Shown here piece after piece: positions 6,926 through 15,520 of a stretch of DNA of 17,794 bases. Under the pieces are notes generated by a model. That model saw nothing but the letters and a program-made list of their open reading frames with translations. It ran no database searches and was not told where the DNA came from. Source of the DNA: Bacillota bacterium (GTDB taxonomy: Bacteria > Bacillota > Clostridia > Lachnospirales > Lachnospiraceae); contig JAEWHR010000042.1 in the NCBI GenBank assembly GCA_023387655.1, positions 1 through 17,794 on the forward strand. Direction: 5' to 3'. Each line of letters starts with the position of its first letter. Positions within the stretch are counted from its first letter, which is position 1. A program made the translations under genes and the position numbers.

Positions 6926-8144
6926 ATTCTCCGTCGTAACGTGTGTCTTTACCATTCCATACTACATTACGATAATTTTCTTTGTCTGTATCACCTTCTG
7001 TAGAGATGAATAATAGTCTTGAATTTTCATTAAGACCTAATTTGCCCTTTAAATCTACAAGAGAATCATCTGTTAAGATATTGTAAATACAACCAAGAGT
7101 AGCTGCACCACTTTCACCAGATACAATCTTTTTATCATCATTTAAAGGACTAGCCATAACACGCATACCATCTGCTGCTACATAATCTGGGCAAGAAATA
7201 AAAGCATCTGCATAGTCTTTTAATACATTCCATCCGATACTATTAGGTTCGCCACAAGCTAAACCTGCCATGATAGTATTTAAGTCACCTGTTACAAAGT
7301 GAAGCTTACCATCATTTGCTTCCGCAGTACGATAAATACAATCTGCTTTGTTTGGTTCTACAACCACGATCTTAGGTTGATTTCCTTTATAGTAATTAGC
7401 AAAGAATCCACAGATAGCACCTGCTAAAGAACCAACTCCTGCTTGTAAGAAGATATGAGTAGGAGCTTCTGCTTTTGTCTCTTCTAATTGCTTTACAATT
7501 TCATAACCAAGAGTCATGTAACCTTGCATAATCCAAGTAGGGATATCCTCATAACCTTCCCATGCTGTATCTTGAATTACAATCCAGCCCTTTTCTTTTG
7601 CATTTTTATCTGCAAGACGAACTGCTTCATCGTAGTTCATATCAGTGATAGAAGCATCAGATCCTTCTGCAAGAATGTTATTTAGTCTTTCGATAGCAGA
7701 TCCCTTTGGCATGTAAACTACTGATTTTTGGTTTAACTGATTTGCAGTCCAAGCCACACCACGTCCATGGTTACCATCAGTAGCTGTGACAAATACCATA
7801 TCTCCTGTTTTATCTTTTACTTCTTTTGATACCATTTTTGTTGCTGTTAAGTTTTTGATGTCTTCTCCAATTTTATCAGCAATTAAGCGTCCAATTGCAT
7901 AAGAACCACCTAATACTTTAAAAGCATTTAAACCGAAACGGAAGGATTCATCTTTTACATGAATATCTTTTACACCAATTTCTTTTGCTAAATTCTTTAA
8001 CTCTACTAAAGGAGTTTCGCTATATACTGGAAAGCTTGCATGAAATGCATGAGCTTTACTTGCTTCCTCATAGTTTAAAAAATCAATGTTTGATTTTTCA
8101 TTATTAGTTCTTGGATAAAATACGCTTTTAAATGTTTCTTTCAT
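6924..8144 (-). CDS. ygeX: YgeX, 2,3-diaminopropionate ammonia-lyase
   Basis: A PLP enzyme of fold type II, 406 residues from the chosen start. It splits 2,3-diaminopropionate into pyruvate and two ammonia by way of 2-aminoacrylate. The Schiff-base lysine is in RFGLNAFKVLGG (K76), next to KDES; the phosphate-binding and substrate motifs TATDGNHGRGVAW, DTAWEGYEDIPTWIMQGY, LQAGVGSLAG, EPNKADCIYR, GLACGEPN and SGESGAATLG all match the E. coli enzyme. The start at 8144 follows GTGAGG by nine to ten bases; an in-frame ATG at 8168 would add eight residues with a weaker site. It probably carries the terminal carbon-yielding step of the purine pathway, feeding pyruvate to fermentation. Confidence 0.93.
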   Translation of the reverse strand: MKETFKSVFYPRTNNEKSNIDFLNYEEASKAHAFHASFPVYSETPLVELKNLAKEIGVKDIHVKDESFRFGLNAFKVLGGSYAIGRLIADKIGEDIKNLTATKMVSKEVKDKTGDMVFVTATDGNHGRGVAWTANQLNQKSVVYMPKGSAIERLNNILAEGSDASITDMNYDEAVRLADKNAKEKGWIVIQDTAWEGYEDIPTWIMQGYMTLGYEIVKQLEETKAEAPTHIFLQAGVGSLAGAICGFFANYYKGNQPKIVVVEPNKADCIYRTAEANDGKLHFVTGDLNTIMAGLACGEPNSIGWNVLKDYADAFISCPDYVAADGMRVMASPLNDDKKIVSGESGAATLGCIYNILTDDSLVDLKGKLGLNENSRLLFISTEGDTDKENYRNVVWNGKDTRYDGE

Positions 8145-8236
8145 ATTAACTAACCTCACTTCTGGCATTTGGTGCCTTTTTAATGATTGTGCTTTCGCAA
8201 TTATTTCTGTATAAAAAATTGATATTACACACTTCT

Positions 8237-9520
8237 TTAAGATTGTTTTTCTTTTGGTAGTATTAAATTTAATACAATAGCAATTAATGCTACGATAACA
8301 ATTTCGCTTCCACCAAAAATCATTTTAATAACTTCTGGGCAACTCTGGAATGCACCTGGAGTTCTTGATAATCCAACTGCTAAAGCAACAGAAAGACCCG
8401 CTATCGATAGATTTCTAGGTGTTAAACCAGCACCTGAAAGCATTCTGACACCTGTCATTGCAATACTTCCGAATACAGTAATCGTTGCACCACCAAGTAC
8501 TGGTAGCGGAATTGTTAAAAATAGCTCTGCAAGCTTTGGTATTAATGCTGTTACCATAATAATTAAAGCTGATACTACAAAAACAATTCGATCTGTTACA
8601 TTCGTAGTTACTACAATCCCTACATTTTGTCCGCAAGTAGCATTAGGAGTACCACCTAAGATAGCTCCGATTGCACTTGTGATGTTATTTCCAATGATAC
8701 CACCTGATAGTTCTTTATCGGTAGCCTTTCTATTAAATGCACCCGCAGTTGTCGCTTCAAATTGACCAATATCCTGAATAGAATTTATAACAAAAATTAT
8801 AATCATGGATACAATTCCACCAACGGAAAAACTTAGTCCAAAATGGAATGGTTTTGGTAGAGCAACAACCGCTGCATCTGCAACTCGAGTAAAGTCTACC
8901 ATACCAAATAAAGCCGCAACTACATACCCTACAATAAGTCCTAATAGGGTTGCAGATACTTTTAATATACCTTTACAAAATTGTGAAAAGAATAATACAG
9001 AACCCAAGGTAATCAGTGCCACAATCCAAGCTTTTGGAGTTCCATAAATCGGACTGCCTTCTCCACCCGCCATATATTTAACAGCTGTGCCATATAAAGA
9101 TATACCAACGGTCAATACAACGGAGGCTGTTACGATTGGTGGGAATAAAAATCGAATCTTTTTAAACCCAAGGCCAACTACAACACCAACCAAAGCACCA
9201 ATTAATTGAGCACCTAATACACCTGACATTCCATCTGTTTTAACAATACTGGTAAGGGTAGGTATGAATGCAAACCCACTACCAACAATTACTGGAAGGT
9301 TACAACCAATTCCAAATTTGCCATAAGCATGAATTAAAATTGCAATTGCAGCACATAGTAGTGAAGCCTGCATCATAATAACCAAATCATCGTTACTGAT
9401 TCCACCAGCCGTTCCAAGAATTGTAGGAACCGTTACACAGCCGACTACCATGGCCACTACGTGTTGTAAAGACAAAGGAACAACTTCTCCAACACCTAAT
9501 TTTTTATTATTATTTGACAT
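8237..9520 (-). CDS. uacT: Urate/xanthine permease, NAT/NCS2 family (UacT/YgfU-like)
   Basis: A 427-residue polytopic transporter of the nucleobase-ascorbate transporter family, with about 12-14 membrane segments. Family marks are visible: the SLQHV motif in the first membrane segment, the conserved Glu in DIGQFEATTAG, the GTPNATCGQNVGIVVTTNVTDR segment carrying the NAT signature QNxGxxxxT, and GLSRTPG near the end. The neighbours make an oxopurine the likely substrate, and the E. coli homologue in the equivalent cluster is a proton-driven urate transporter; xanthine is the main alternative. The start at 9520 is preferred over the ATG six bases upstream, because AGGGG lies seven bases from the former and one from the latter. 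The next gene, ygeX, starts less than 100 bases downstream. Confidence 0.88.
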   Translation of the reverse strand: MSNNNKKLGVGEVVPLSLQHVVAMVVGCVTVPTILGTAGGISNDDLVIMMQASLLCAAIAILIHAYGKFGIGCNLPVIVGSGFAFIPTLTSIVKTDGMSGVLGAQLIGALVGVVVGLGFKKIRFLFPPIVTASVVLTVGISLYGTAVKYMAGGEGSPIYGTPKAWIVALITLGSVLFFSQFCKGILKVSATLLGLIVGYVVAALFGMVDFTRVADAAVVALPKPFHFGLSFSVGGIVSMIIIFVINSIQDIGQFEATTAGAFNRKATDKELSGGIIGNNITSAIGAILGGTPNATCGQNVGIVVTTNVTDRIVFVVSALIIMVTALIPKLAELFLTIPLPVLGGATITVFGSIAMTGVRMLSGAGLTPRNLSIAGLSVALAVGLSRTPGAFQSCPEVIKMIFGGSEIVIVALIAIVLNLILPKEKQS

Positions 9521-9549
9521 ATCCATACCCCTAATTTTTTTTGTTTTGT

Positions 9550-9578
9550 AATTTTAGTTCAGAAATAAAACTAAAATT
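9550..9578. repeat. 10-bp hairpin flush with the xdh stop codon
   Basis: AATTTTAGTT (9550-9559) and AACTAAAATT (9569-9578) are perfect complements with a 9-base loop, ending on the first base of the xdh stop codon. No T-run follows on the minus strand, so termination is unlikely. It may block 3'-to-5' decay of the upstream message. Confidence 0.6.
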
Positions 9579-12127
9579 TACTTTCTATATGCTGTACCGG
9601 ATATTGGAAGAGAAAATCTTCTATTTCCATCCACACGATATGCAGCATGTGCAGCAGCCGGAGCAGTAGGTACTGTACAGATTTCACCAATTCCTTTTGC
9701 ACCATAAGCAAGTCCATTAGGATCATTTTTTTCAATCATAATTACTTCAATTTCAGGTGCCTGTGTTGCTCTAAGTAATCCAAGAGTTCCGTATTTTGTT
9801 TTAACATAACCGTCTTCCATCACGAAGTCTTCTGTTAAGCCATATCCAAGACCCATTACTACTCCACCTTCAATCTGACCGGAGCAAGCTTTTGGATTTA
9901 CAACACGTCCAACATCATGAGCAGCAACTACTTTCGTTACCTTTTTATTCTCATCCATAATAACTACTTGAACACCATAACCGTAAGCTACGTGGCTGAT
10001 AGGATTTTTCTTATCAGAACCCATCTTATCTGTTACACCACTATATACTCCCTCAAAAAGTTGACCTTCTAATTCTTCTAAAGTCTTTGTCTTAAGGGCT
10101 TCCTTTAATTTCTCAGCAGCACATCTTGTTGCTTCTCCTGCAAATAAGGTTTGACGAGAAGCAGTTGTTGTACCAGAGTTTGGAGTTGTCGCTGTATCCG
10201 CTGGTTCATGTACAATTAAAGATGGATCTAATCCTGTAGTTTCACATACCATACTTAGCATAACGTTACCAATTCCCTGGCCAATACATGCCGCGGAAGT
10301 TAGGATGTGAACTTTGCCATCTACGATCTTTAAATTACTACGTCCAAAATCCGGAAGACCTACACCAATTCCTGAGTTTTTCATACATCCTGCAATACCT
10401 GCGTAAGGATTCGATTCAAAAGCATCTTTTACTGCCTCTAAACACTCTACAAATGCAGTATCTTCTGATGCAATCTGACCATTTGGTAATTCATCGCCAG
10501 GGCGAATTGCATTTTTATATCTAAATTCCCATGGAGAGATGCCAACCTTTTCAGCAAGTTCATTAATGTTTTGCTCCTGAGCAAAACAGCTTTGAGTTAC
10601 ACCAAATCCACGGAAGGCTCCACCTGGAACATTATTGGTATATACACAATATCCTGTAACTTCAAGATTCTGATAATTATATGGTCCTCCAGCATGAGTA
10701 CATGCTCTTTGAAGTACTGGACCACCAAGGCTTGCATATGCTCCACAATCAGAAATAATCGTAGCTTTTGTTGCAGTTAAGATACCATTTTCATCACAAG
10801 CTGTTGTAATATCAATTTCCATCGCATGTCTCTTTGTATGGATATTTAAGCTTTCCTGTCTTGAGAACTTAACCTTTACTGGTTTCTTTGTGATATACGC
10901 CATTAATGCTGCATGGTGTTGAACACTCATGTCTTCCTTACCACCAAAACCACCACCAACTAATTTTGTCTGACAACGTACTAATGATGGGTCTATGTTT
11001 AACATACGAGAAATTTCGTGTTGCTCATCGTATACTGATTGAGAAGCTGTATACATAAGTAATCCTTCACCATCTGGAATACCGATTGCACATTCTGGCT
11101 CCATAAAAGCATGATCTGTCATTGGTACAGAATAGTGATTTGTTACAACATACTTAGAATTCTTAATTGCTTCGTCTACATTTCCTCTGGATATGCTTTC
11201 TTTTGTTAATACATTTCCTTTTTCATGTAACTTTGGAGCATCCTCTTTCATCGCATCTTCTGGATTTGTAAGAGGAGTTAATTCTTCGTAATCAACTTCT
11301 ACAAGATTTAAGATTTCATCTAATGTTTCCTTTTTTGTAGAAGCTACTAATACAATTGCATCACCAACATATCGAGTGGTATCTCCCTTTGCTATTAAAA
11401 CATCCCAATCTGGAACAATATGTCCTGTTTTATTAAAAGGAACATCTTCTGCGGTTAGGATACGTACACAGTCTGGATGAGCTAATGCTTTTTCTAAACG
11501 AATATCCTTTACGATAGCTCTTGGGTATTTACTACGTAATGCTTTCGCATAAATCATACCATCTACCGTAATATCATCTACGTATTTTCCAGTACCAAGT
11601 ACCTTCTCTTCTGCATCAATTCTCTTAAGGTGTTCACCAACTTTACCGCTACCAGATTCACTTGGTACTGGTAAATTTTCACGAAACATTTTTGCAGCTA
11701 ATAAAATGGCATCTTCGATTTTTGCATAACCAGTACAACGGCAGATATTACCCATAATTGCTTTCTTAACATCTTCTCTCGTTGGTTCTAAGTTATTGTC
11801 GAGTAATGATTTTGCTGAAATTACCATACCTGGTATACAAAATCCACACTGAACTGCTCCTGTGTTTCCAAAAGCATATACATATACTTCTTTTTCACGC
11901 TCACTTAATCCTTCCACTGTGATTACTGACTTCCCAGCTAACTTAGAAAGGGTAAAAATACAAGCTCTCGCTTTCTTACCATCTACCAAAACAGTACAGG
12001 TTCCGCAAGCACCTTCGCTACATCCGTCCTTTGCAGATGTCAAACCCAGATCATAACGAAGGAAGTCTAAAAGCTTTTTGTCTTCCTGGCTTTCGTAAAT
12101 CGAGCCATTAATATTCACCTGATACAT
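9578..12127 (-). CDS. xdh: Molybdenum xanthine dehydrogenase, two-domain (Se-dependent type)
   Basis: An 849-residue molybdenum hydroxylase that fuses an N-terminal 2x[2Fe-2S] domain to the molybdopterin domain. The ferredoxin-like cluster is held by C36, C41, C44 and C56, the second by C94, C97, C129 and C131; all eight are present. The Moco domain shows VGGGFGGKED, GGAFRGFGVTQ and GAKGIGE, whose Glu (E815) is the usual base. Length and layout match the selenium-dependent xanthine dehydrogenase family of Clostridia, in which a labile selenium is thought to replace a Mo ligand; that cofactor cannot be seen in sequence. There is no FAD domain and no FAD subunit gene beside it, so the electron partner lies elsewhere. 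The start at 12127 follows GGAGG by five bases; an in-frame ATG at 12151 would add eight residues. The E. coli counterpart XdhD has a degenerate Fe-S domain, unlike this one. Confidence 0.9.
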   Translation of the reverse strand: MYQVNINGSIYESQEDKKLLDFLRYDLGLTSAKDGCSEGACGTCTVLVDGKKARACIFTLSKLAGKSVITVEGLSEREKEVYVYAFGNTGAVQCGFCIPGMVISAKSLLDNNLEPTREDVKKAIMGNICRCTGYAKIEDAILLAAKMFRENLPVPSESGSGKVGEHLKRIDAEEKVLGTGKYVDDITVDGMIYAKALRSKYPRAIVKDIRLEKALAHPDCVRILTAEDVPFNKTGHIVPDWDVLIAKGDTTRYVGDAIVLVASTKKETLDEILNLVEVDYEELTPLTNPEDAMKEDAPKLHEKGNVLTKESISRGNVDEAIKNSKYVVTNHYSVPMTDHAFMEPECAIGIPDGEGLLMYTASQSVYDEQHEISRMLNIDPSLVRCQTKLVGGGFGGKEDMSVQHHAALMAYITKKPVKVKFSRQESLNIHTKRHAMEIDITTACDENGILTATKATIISDCGAYASLGGPVLQRACTHAGGPYNYQNLEVTGYCVYTNNVPGGAFRGFGVTQSCFAQEQNINELAEKVGISPWEFRYKNAIRPGDELPNGQIASEDTAFVECLEAVKDAFESNPYAGIAGCMKNSGIGVGLPDFGRSNLKIVDGKVHILTSAACIGQGIGNVMLSMVCETTGLDPSLIVHEPADTATTPNSGTTTASRQTLFAGEATRCAAEKLKEALKTKTLEELEGQLFEGVYSGVTDKMGSDKKNPISHVAYGYGVQVVIMDENKKVTKVVAAHDVGRVVNPKACSGQIEGGVVMGLGYGLTEDFVMEDGYVKTKYGTLGLLRATQAPEIEVIMIEKNDPNGLAYGAKGIGEICTVPTAPAAAHAAYRVDGNRRFSLPISGTAYRK

Positions 12128-12265
12128 AATTGCCTCCATTCTTATGCACATTCCACATGTGCGAAAATAAGAAAATCTTAGCCTACGTACATTGCAAACT
12201 AAATTCTTCTTTTCACATTAGTAAAGTGAAGCTTTAGAATTACTTTGGCGACGTCTTTAGGTGCC

Positions 12266-13651
12266 TTAGAAATTCTCTTCACACTTACCCCTTGGCCCAA
12301 ATACATAAGTACCTTGATTTTCTTTTACAATAGTTCCTTGATCAACAACGCATTCACCATTTACAAAAACAGTCTTTGCCTGACCTTTCACCTTAAATCC
12401 TTCATACGGAGTATAATCGACATTTTGAATTTGATTGCTCCATGTGATTACACCTTCATAATCCGGTGAGAAAATAACGATATCTGCGTCACTTCCAACT
12501 TCAAGTATTCCTTTTTCAGGATACATACCATAACGTTTTGCAGGGTTTGTTGCCATAAGCTCACACATCCTTGAAACATCGATAAAACCTTTCTCTACTA
12601 AATAGGTATATATCAATTGTGGTCTGTGTTCCACTCCAGGCGCACCATTTGGAATCTTACGGAAATCCTCTTTCCCTAATTCCTTATCCTTTTTAAAATT
12701 GAAGCTACAATGATCCGTTGCTATTGTATCTATTTCCTTGTCCACAATGGCCTGAATTAATGCTTTATTATCTTCAGTTTTTCTTAAAGGAGGTGAAATG
12801 ACATATTTGGCGCCTTCAAAGTTATCTAAATCATAATAATGATCATCCAACAATAAGTACTGAGGACAAGTTTCGACCGTGATTTCTTGATTTCTTTTTC
12901 TTGCATTTCTAATTTCATTTAACCCAGCAAGGGAGCTAAGATGAACAATATTTACTGGATGATCTGCTAAGGAACTAATATAAGCCAAGCGATTAATTGC
13001 TTCTGCTTCCACATAAGCAGGTCTTGATGCCGGATGAGCACTTGGTGAAGTTTCACCAGCTGCTATCTTTTCTTTTGTTAGTTCCTTAATTAAAGTACCA
13101 TTTTCACAATGTACACCAAGTACACCATCAATCTCTTTAATCTTTTTTAAACAGGCAAGAATTTCTGCATCATTTGAAAGTAAATTATCATATGCCATGT
13201 ACATCTTAAAGGAGGTAACCCCAAGTCCTGGCATCTTATCCATTTCCTCTTTTACGGATTCATTCCAATCTGTAATTGCCATATGAAAGCGATAATTACA
13301 AGAACTTTTATCCTTCGCTTTCTTCATCCAAATATCATAAGCTTCCTTTAAAGTTTGACCTTTTTCCTGTGTAGCAAAGTCTACAATCGTTGTTGTTCCA
13401 CCGACCACCGCTGCCTTGGTACCGCTAACAAAATCGTCCGCAGTATATGCAGTTCCAGTATCCATATCAAAGTGTGTATGCCCATCGATAAATCCTGGAA
13501 ACACATAGCAACCTGAGGCATCAAATATTTCATCCTCTTCGCTAGGAATAATATTAGAAGCAATTTCTATGATTTTATTATTTTCAATTGCAATATCTGC
13601 TCTAAGTGTTTTTTCAGGGCTTACTAAAGTACCATTTTTTATAATCTTCAT
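12266..13651 (-). CDS. hyuA: Dihydropyrimidinase/hydantoinase-type cyclic amidohydrolase (HyuA/YgeZ)
   Basis: A 461-residue cyclic amidohydrolase, the same length as E. coli YgeZ. It opens cyclic amide rings such as hydantoins or, in this context, a purine-derived imidazolone or pyrimidinone ring. The binuclear metal site is complete: DGHTHFD (H58, H60), the carboxylated Lys in SFKMYMAY (K149), VHCENG (H181), VHLSS (H237) and ATDHC (D313). ETCPQYLLLDD and SPPLRK are also typical. The start at 13651 follows AGAGGA; the in-frame ATG at 13663 would add four residues but has no good site. It lies between ygfK and xdh, with 169 and 138 bases on either side. Its exact substrate cannot be read from the sequence. 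Confidence 0.9.
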   Translation of the reverse strand: MKIIKNGTLVSPEKTLRADIAIENNKIIEIASNIIPSEEDEIFDASGCYVFPGFIDGHTHFDMDTGTAYTADDFVSGTKAAVVGGTTTIVDFATQEKGQTLKEAYDIWMKKAKDKSSCNYRFHMAITDWNESVKEEMDKMPGLGVTSFKMYMAYDNLLSNDAEILACLKKIKEIDGVLGVHCENGTLIKELTKEKIAAGETSPSAHPASRPAYVEAEAINRLAYISSLADHPVNIVHLSSLAGLNEIRNARKRNQEITVETCPQYLLLDDHYYDLDNFEGAKYVISPPLRKTEDNKALIQAIVDKEIDTIATDHCSFNFKKDKELGKEDFRKIPNGAPGVEHRPQLIYTYLVEKGFIDVSRMCELMATNPAKRYGMYPEKGILEVGSDADIVIFSPDYEGVITWSNQIQNVDYTPYEGFKVKGQAKTVFVNGECVVDQGTIVKENQGTYVFGPRGKCEENF

Positions 13652-13820
13652 ATTTCCTCTCATTCTGCGCTTTCATGGCTTTCAAATCATTATAATCTTT
13701 ATGCTATAACACAAGCTATTAGATGAAAGTCATTTCTACGCATGGTTCTTGCGCATATTAATAAGAGCTTAGGATAACGTAGATACAAATATCCTACTCA
13801 TCGCATATTGAACACAAAGA

Positions 13821-15503
13821 CTACAGTAAATAAGGTTGTTGTTCTTTTAATGCTTCTACAAAGCTTTGTACCACTTCTGGAGCATCTGCTAAAGCACTTT
13901 CCTTTACCACACCATCATATCGATATACTACGCTGTCACCCATTACGGCAAAGCCTTGGTTTGTACTGTCTTCTAATTCTTTTTTACCAGCAAATAGAGT
14001 AAGTCTATCCTTATATGGAGTACACTTATCTGGACAGAAAATGTAGCAGTTGCCACATTCATTACAATAATCATCGATATGGAGCATGCGTTTTACACCA
14101 TCTACCATTAGTGTTGTATTCGCACGGTTTGGACAGACATTCACGCAACTTCCGCAAGTTACCTTACATTCCACTCTTACATTCACATTCTCACCAAATG
14201 TTAGAAGTGGCTTTTTGCGTGCTGCTTCTGACTTTCTATAGTTTTTATCTTCAATCGCTTTTTTTGCAAGTTCTTCTAGTAAGGAGACATTCACAGTCTG
14301 ATCTGCTGGAAATTCACATTCATCTAAAAGACTTGCAAGTTTTTTAATTACTTGATATCCAGTTGGCTTTAATAGTATTGTTGCAACTGTGATTGGCCAG
14401 ATACCAGTGTTAAAAATGTCTTTTATGTTATTCGCATCTGCACCGCCTGAGAATGACATTGGTAACTTACCATCAAACTCTTTCGCTAGTTTTGCAGCTA
14501 CATTGATAGTTAACGGATACAATGCTTTACCTGACATGTACATATCCTGTCCAGGTAATTCGTTATTCTTAACCTTAACATGGAAAGTATTAGATAACTT
14601 AACACCAAATGCTAAGCCATTTGCTTTCGCTAACTCTTGCATCTTTCTTATTAGAACAACCGCATCACTAAACTGTAAATCACTTTCAAATCCATGAGTT
14701 TCAAAGGACATATAATCATATCCCATTTCATCCATGGTCTTTCTTACAAAGTCATAGCCTAATAAAGTTGGATTGCACTTTAAGTAAGTATTAATTTTTT
14801 TATTTGTTAATAAATGTGTAATGATTCCTTCAATCTCATCGCTTGGACATCCATGCATTGTAGAAAGTGTAATAGAATTACAAATCTTTGGTGATATGGA
14901 TTTAATATAAGCTTCATCAATGTTCTTAAAATCATTTACATGATCTAATGCCCATTTCTCGCATTCTTTCCAAGTTTCTGTGTTAGAAGCATCTTTTAAA
15001 CCTTCGATAAAATCATCGATTTTCTTAGACTGAATACCCTCTAAGTTATATCCTACTGACATATTAAAGATAAATTTGTCTGGGTCTCCAAAGCCGTATT
15101 CTTTCGAAATTAACTTAATTGCATACCAGCCCTTGATGTACTCTTCCAAAGCCTGTGGTACATAAAGTTCTGTAGACCATTCTACATTGTAGCATTCGTC
15201 ATCTGCACGAATACATGGCTTGTCTACATGTAAGTCATGACCATCTAAGATTTGAACTGTTTTTAATTCGAAAAAGCGGCTTCCACCTACATAAGATGCA
15301 ACTAAATTCTGTGCTAATTGTGTATGTGGACCTGCTGCTGGACCAAAAGGATTTTCTAATCCATGATCAAATAATCTTAAATCCTTCTTACCATCATGTG
15401 TATATAAATTGCTAACACCATAAACTGTATTATAGTGTTCTTTTTCAAACATAACTCTTTCCATTATCTTATGGAAAGGAATTTGTACCATAATATCACT
15501 CAT
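13821..15503 (-). CDS. ygfK: Short YgfK-type Fe-S flavoprotein lacking the NAD(P)H module
   Basis: A 560-residue relative of YgfK, annotated elsewhere as a putative selenate reductase subunit and linked genetically to anaerobic urate use. Residues 1 to about 430 match the dihydroorotate dehydrogenase-like N-terminal part: MSDIMVQIPF, GPAAGPHTQLAQN, ELKTVQILD, STMHGCP, NPTLLGYD, MYMSGKALYPL and FSGGAD. Residues about 440-530 form a 2x[4Fe-4S] domain: C446, C450, C453, C457 and C480, C483, C486, C490. From memory the E. coli protein has about 1032 residues, with a GltD-like FAD and NAD(P)H module of roughly 450 residues between these parts; here it is missing cleanly, with one open frame and no broken junction. 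AAGGAG lies seven bases before the ATG, right after the ssnA stop 17 bases away, so the two are co-transcribed. Likely role: reduction of an oxopurine with electrons from ferredoxin or a partner protein (inference). Confidence 0.85.
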   Translation of the reverse strand: MSDIMVQIPFHKIMERVMFEKEHYNTVYGVSNLYTHDGKKDLRLFDHGLENPFGPAAGPHTQLAQNLVASYVGGSRFFELKTVQILDGHDLHVDKPCIRADDECYNVEWSTELYVPQALEEYIKGWYAIKLISKEYGFGDPDKFIFNMSVGYNLEGIQSKKIDDFIEGLKDASNTETWKECEKWALDHVNDFKNIDEAYIKSISPKICNSITLSTMHGCPSDEIEGIITHLLTNKKINTYLKCNPTLLGYDFVRKTMDEMGYDYMSFETHGFESDLQFSDAVVLIRKMQELAKANGLAFGVKLSNTFHVKVKNNELPGQDMYMSGKALYPLTINVAAKLAKEFDGKLPMSFSGGADANNIKDIFNTGIWPITVATILLKPTGYQVIKKLASLLDECEFPADQTVNVSLLEELAKKAIEDKNYRKSEAARKKPLLTFGENVNVRVECKVTCGSCVNVCPNRANTTLMVDGVKRMLHIDDYCNECGNCYIFCPDKCTPYKDRLTLFAGKKELEDSTNQGFAVMGDSVVYRYDGVVKESALADAPEVVQSFVEALKEQQPYLL

Positions 15504-15520
15504 ATCTAATCTCCTTCTCC

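Noticed and set aside
8415..8636. 73-codon minus-strand frame inside the permease gene
   Set aside because: It is a shifted frame of the permease gene with a Cys/Asn-rich nonsense composition.
3852..12469. Other short plus-strand open frames opposite the purine genes
   Set aside because: All lie inside well-supported minus-strand genes, and none has a family motif or a good start signal.
14015..14697. Plus-strand open frames of about 100 codons opposite ygfK
   Set aside because: They run antisense through a gene with complete family motifs, lack ribosome binding sites, and their translations look like low-complexity antisense protein.
13821..15503. YgfK as a frameshifted or deleted pseudogene
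   Set aside because: The frame is continuous, both end domains keep all key residues, the ribosome binding site is strong and the genes around it are intact, so a genuine short form is more likely.
9578..15503. Selenocysteine (in-frame TGA) in the selenium-linked enzymes
   Set aside because: No in-frame TGA interrupts xdh or ygfK. In this enzyme class selenium is thought to be a labile Mo ligand, not selenocysteine.
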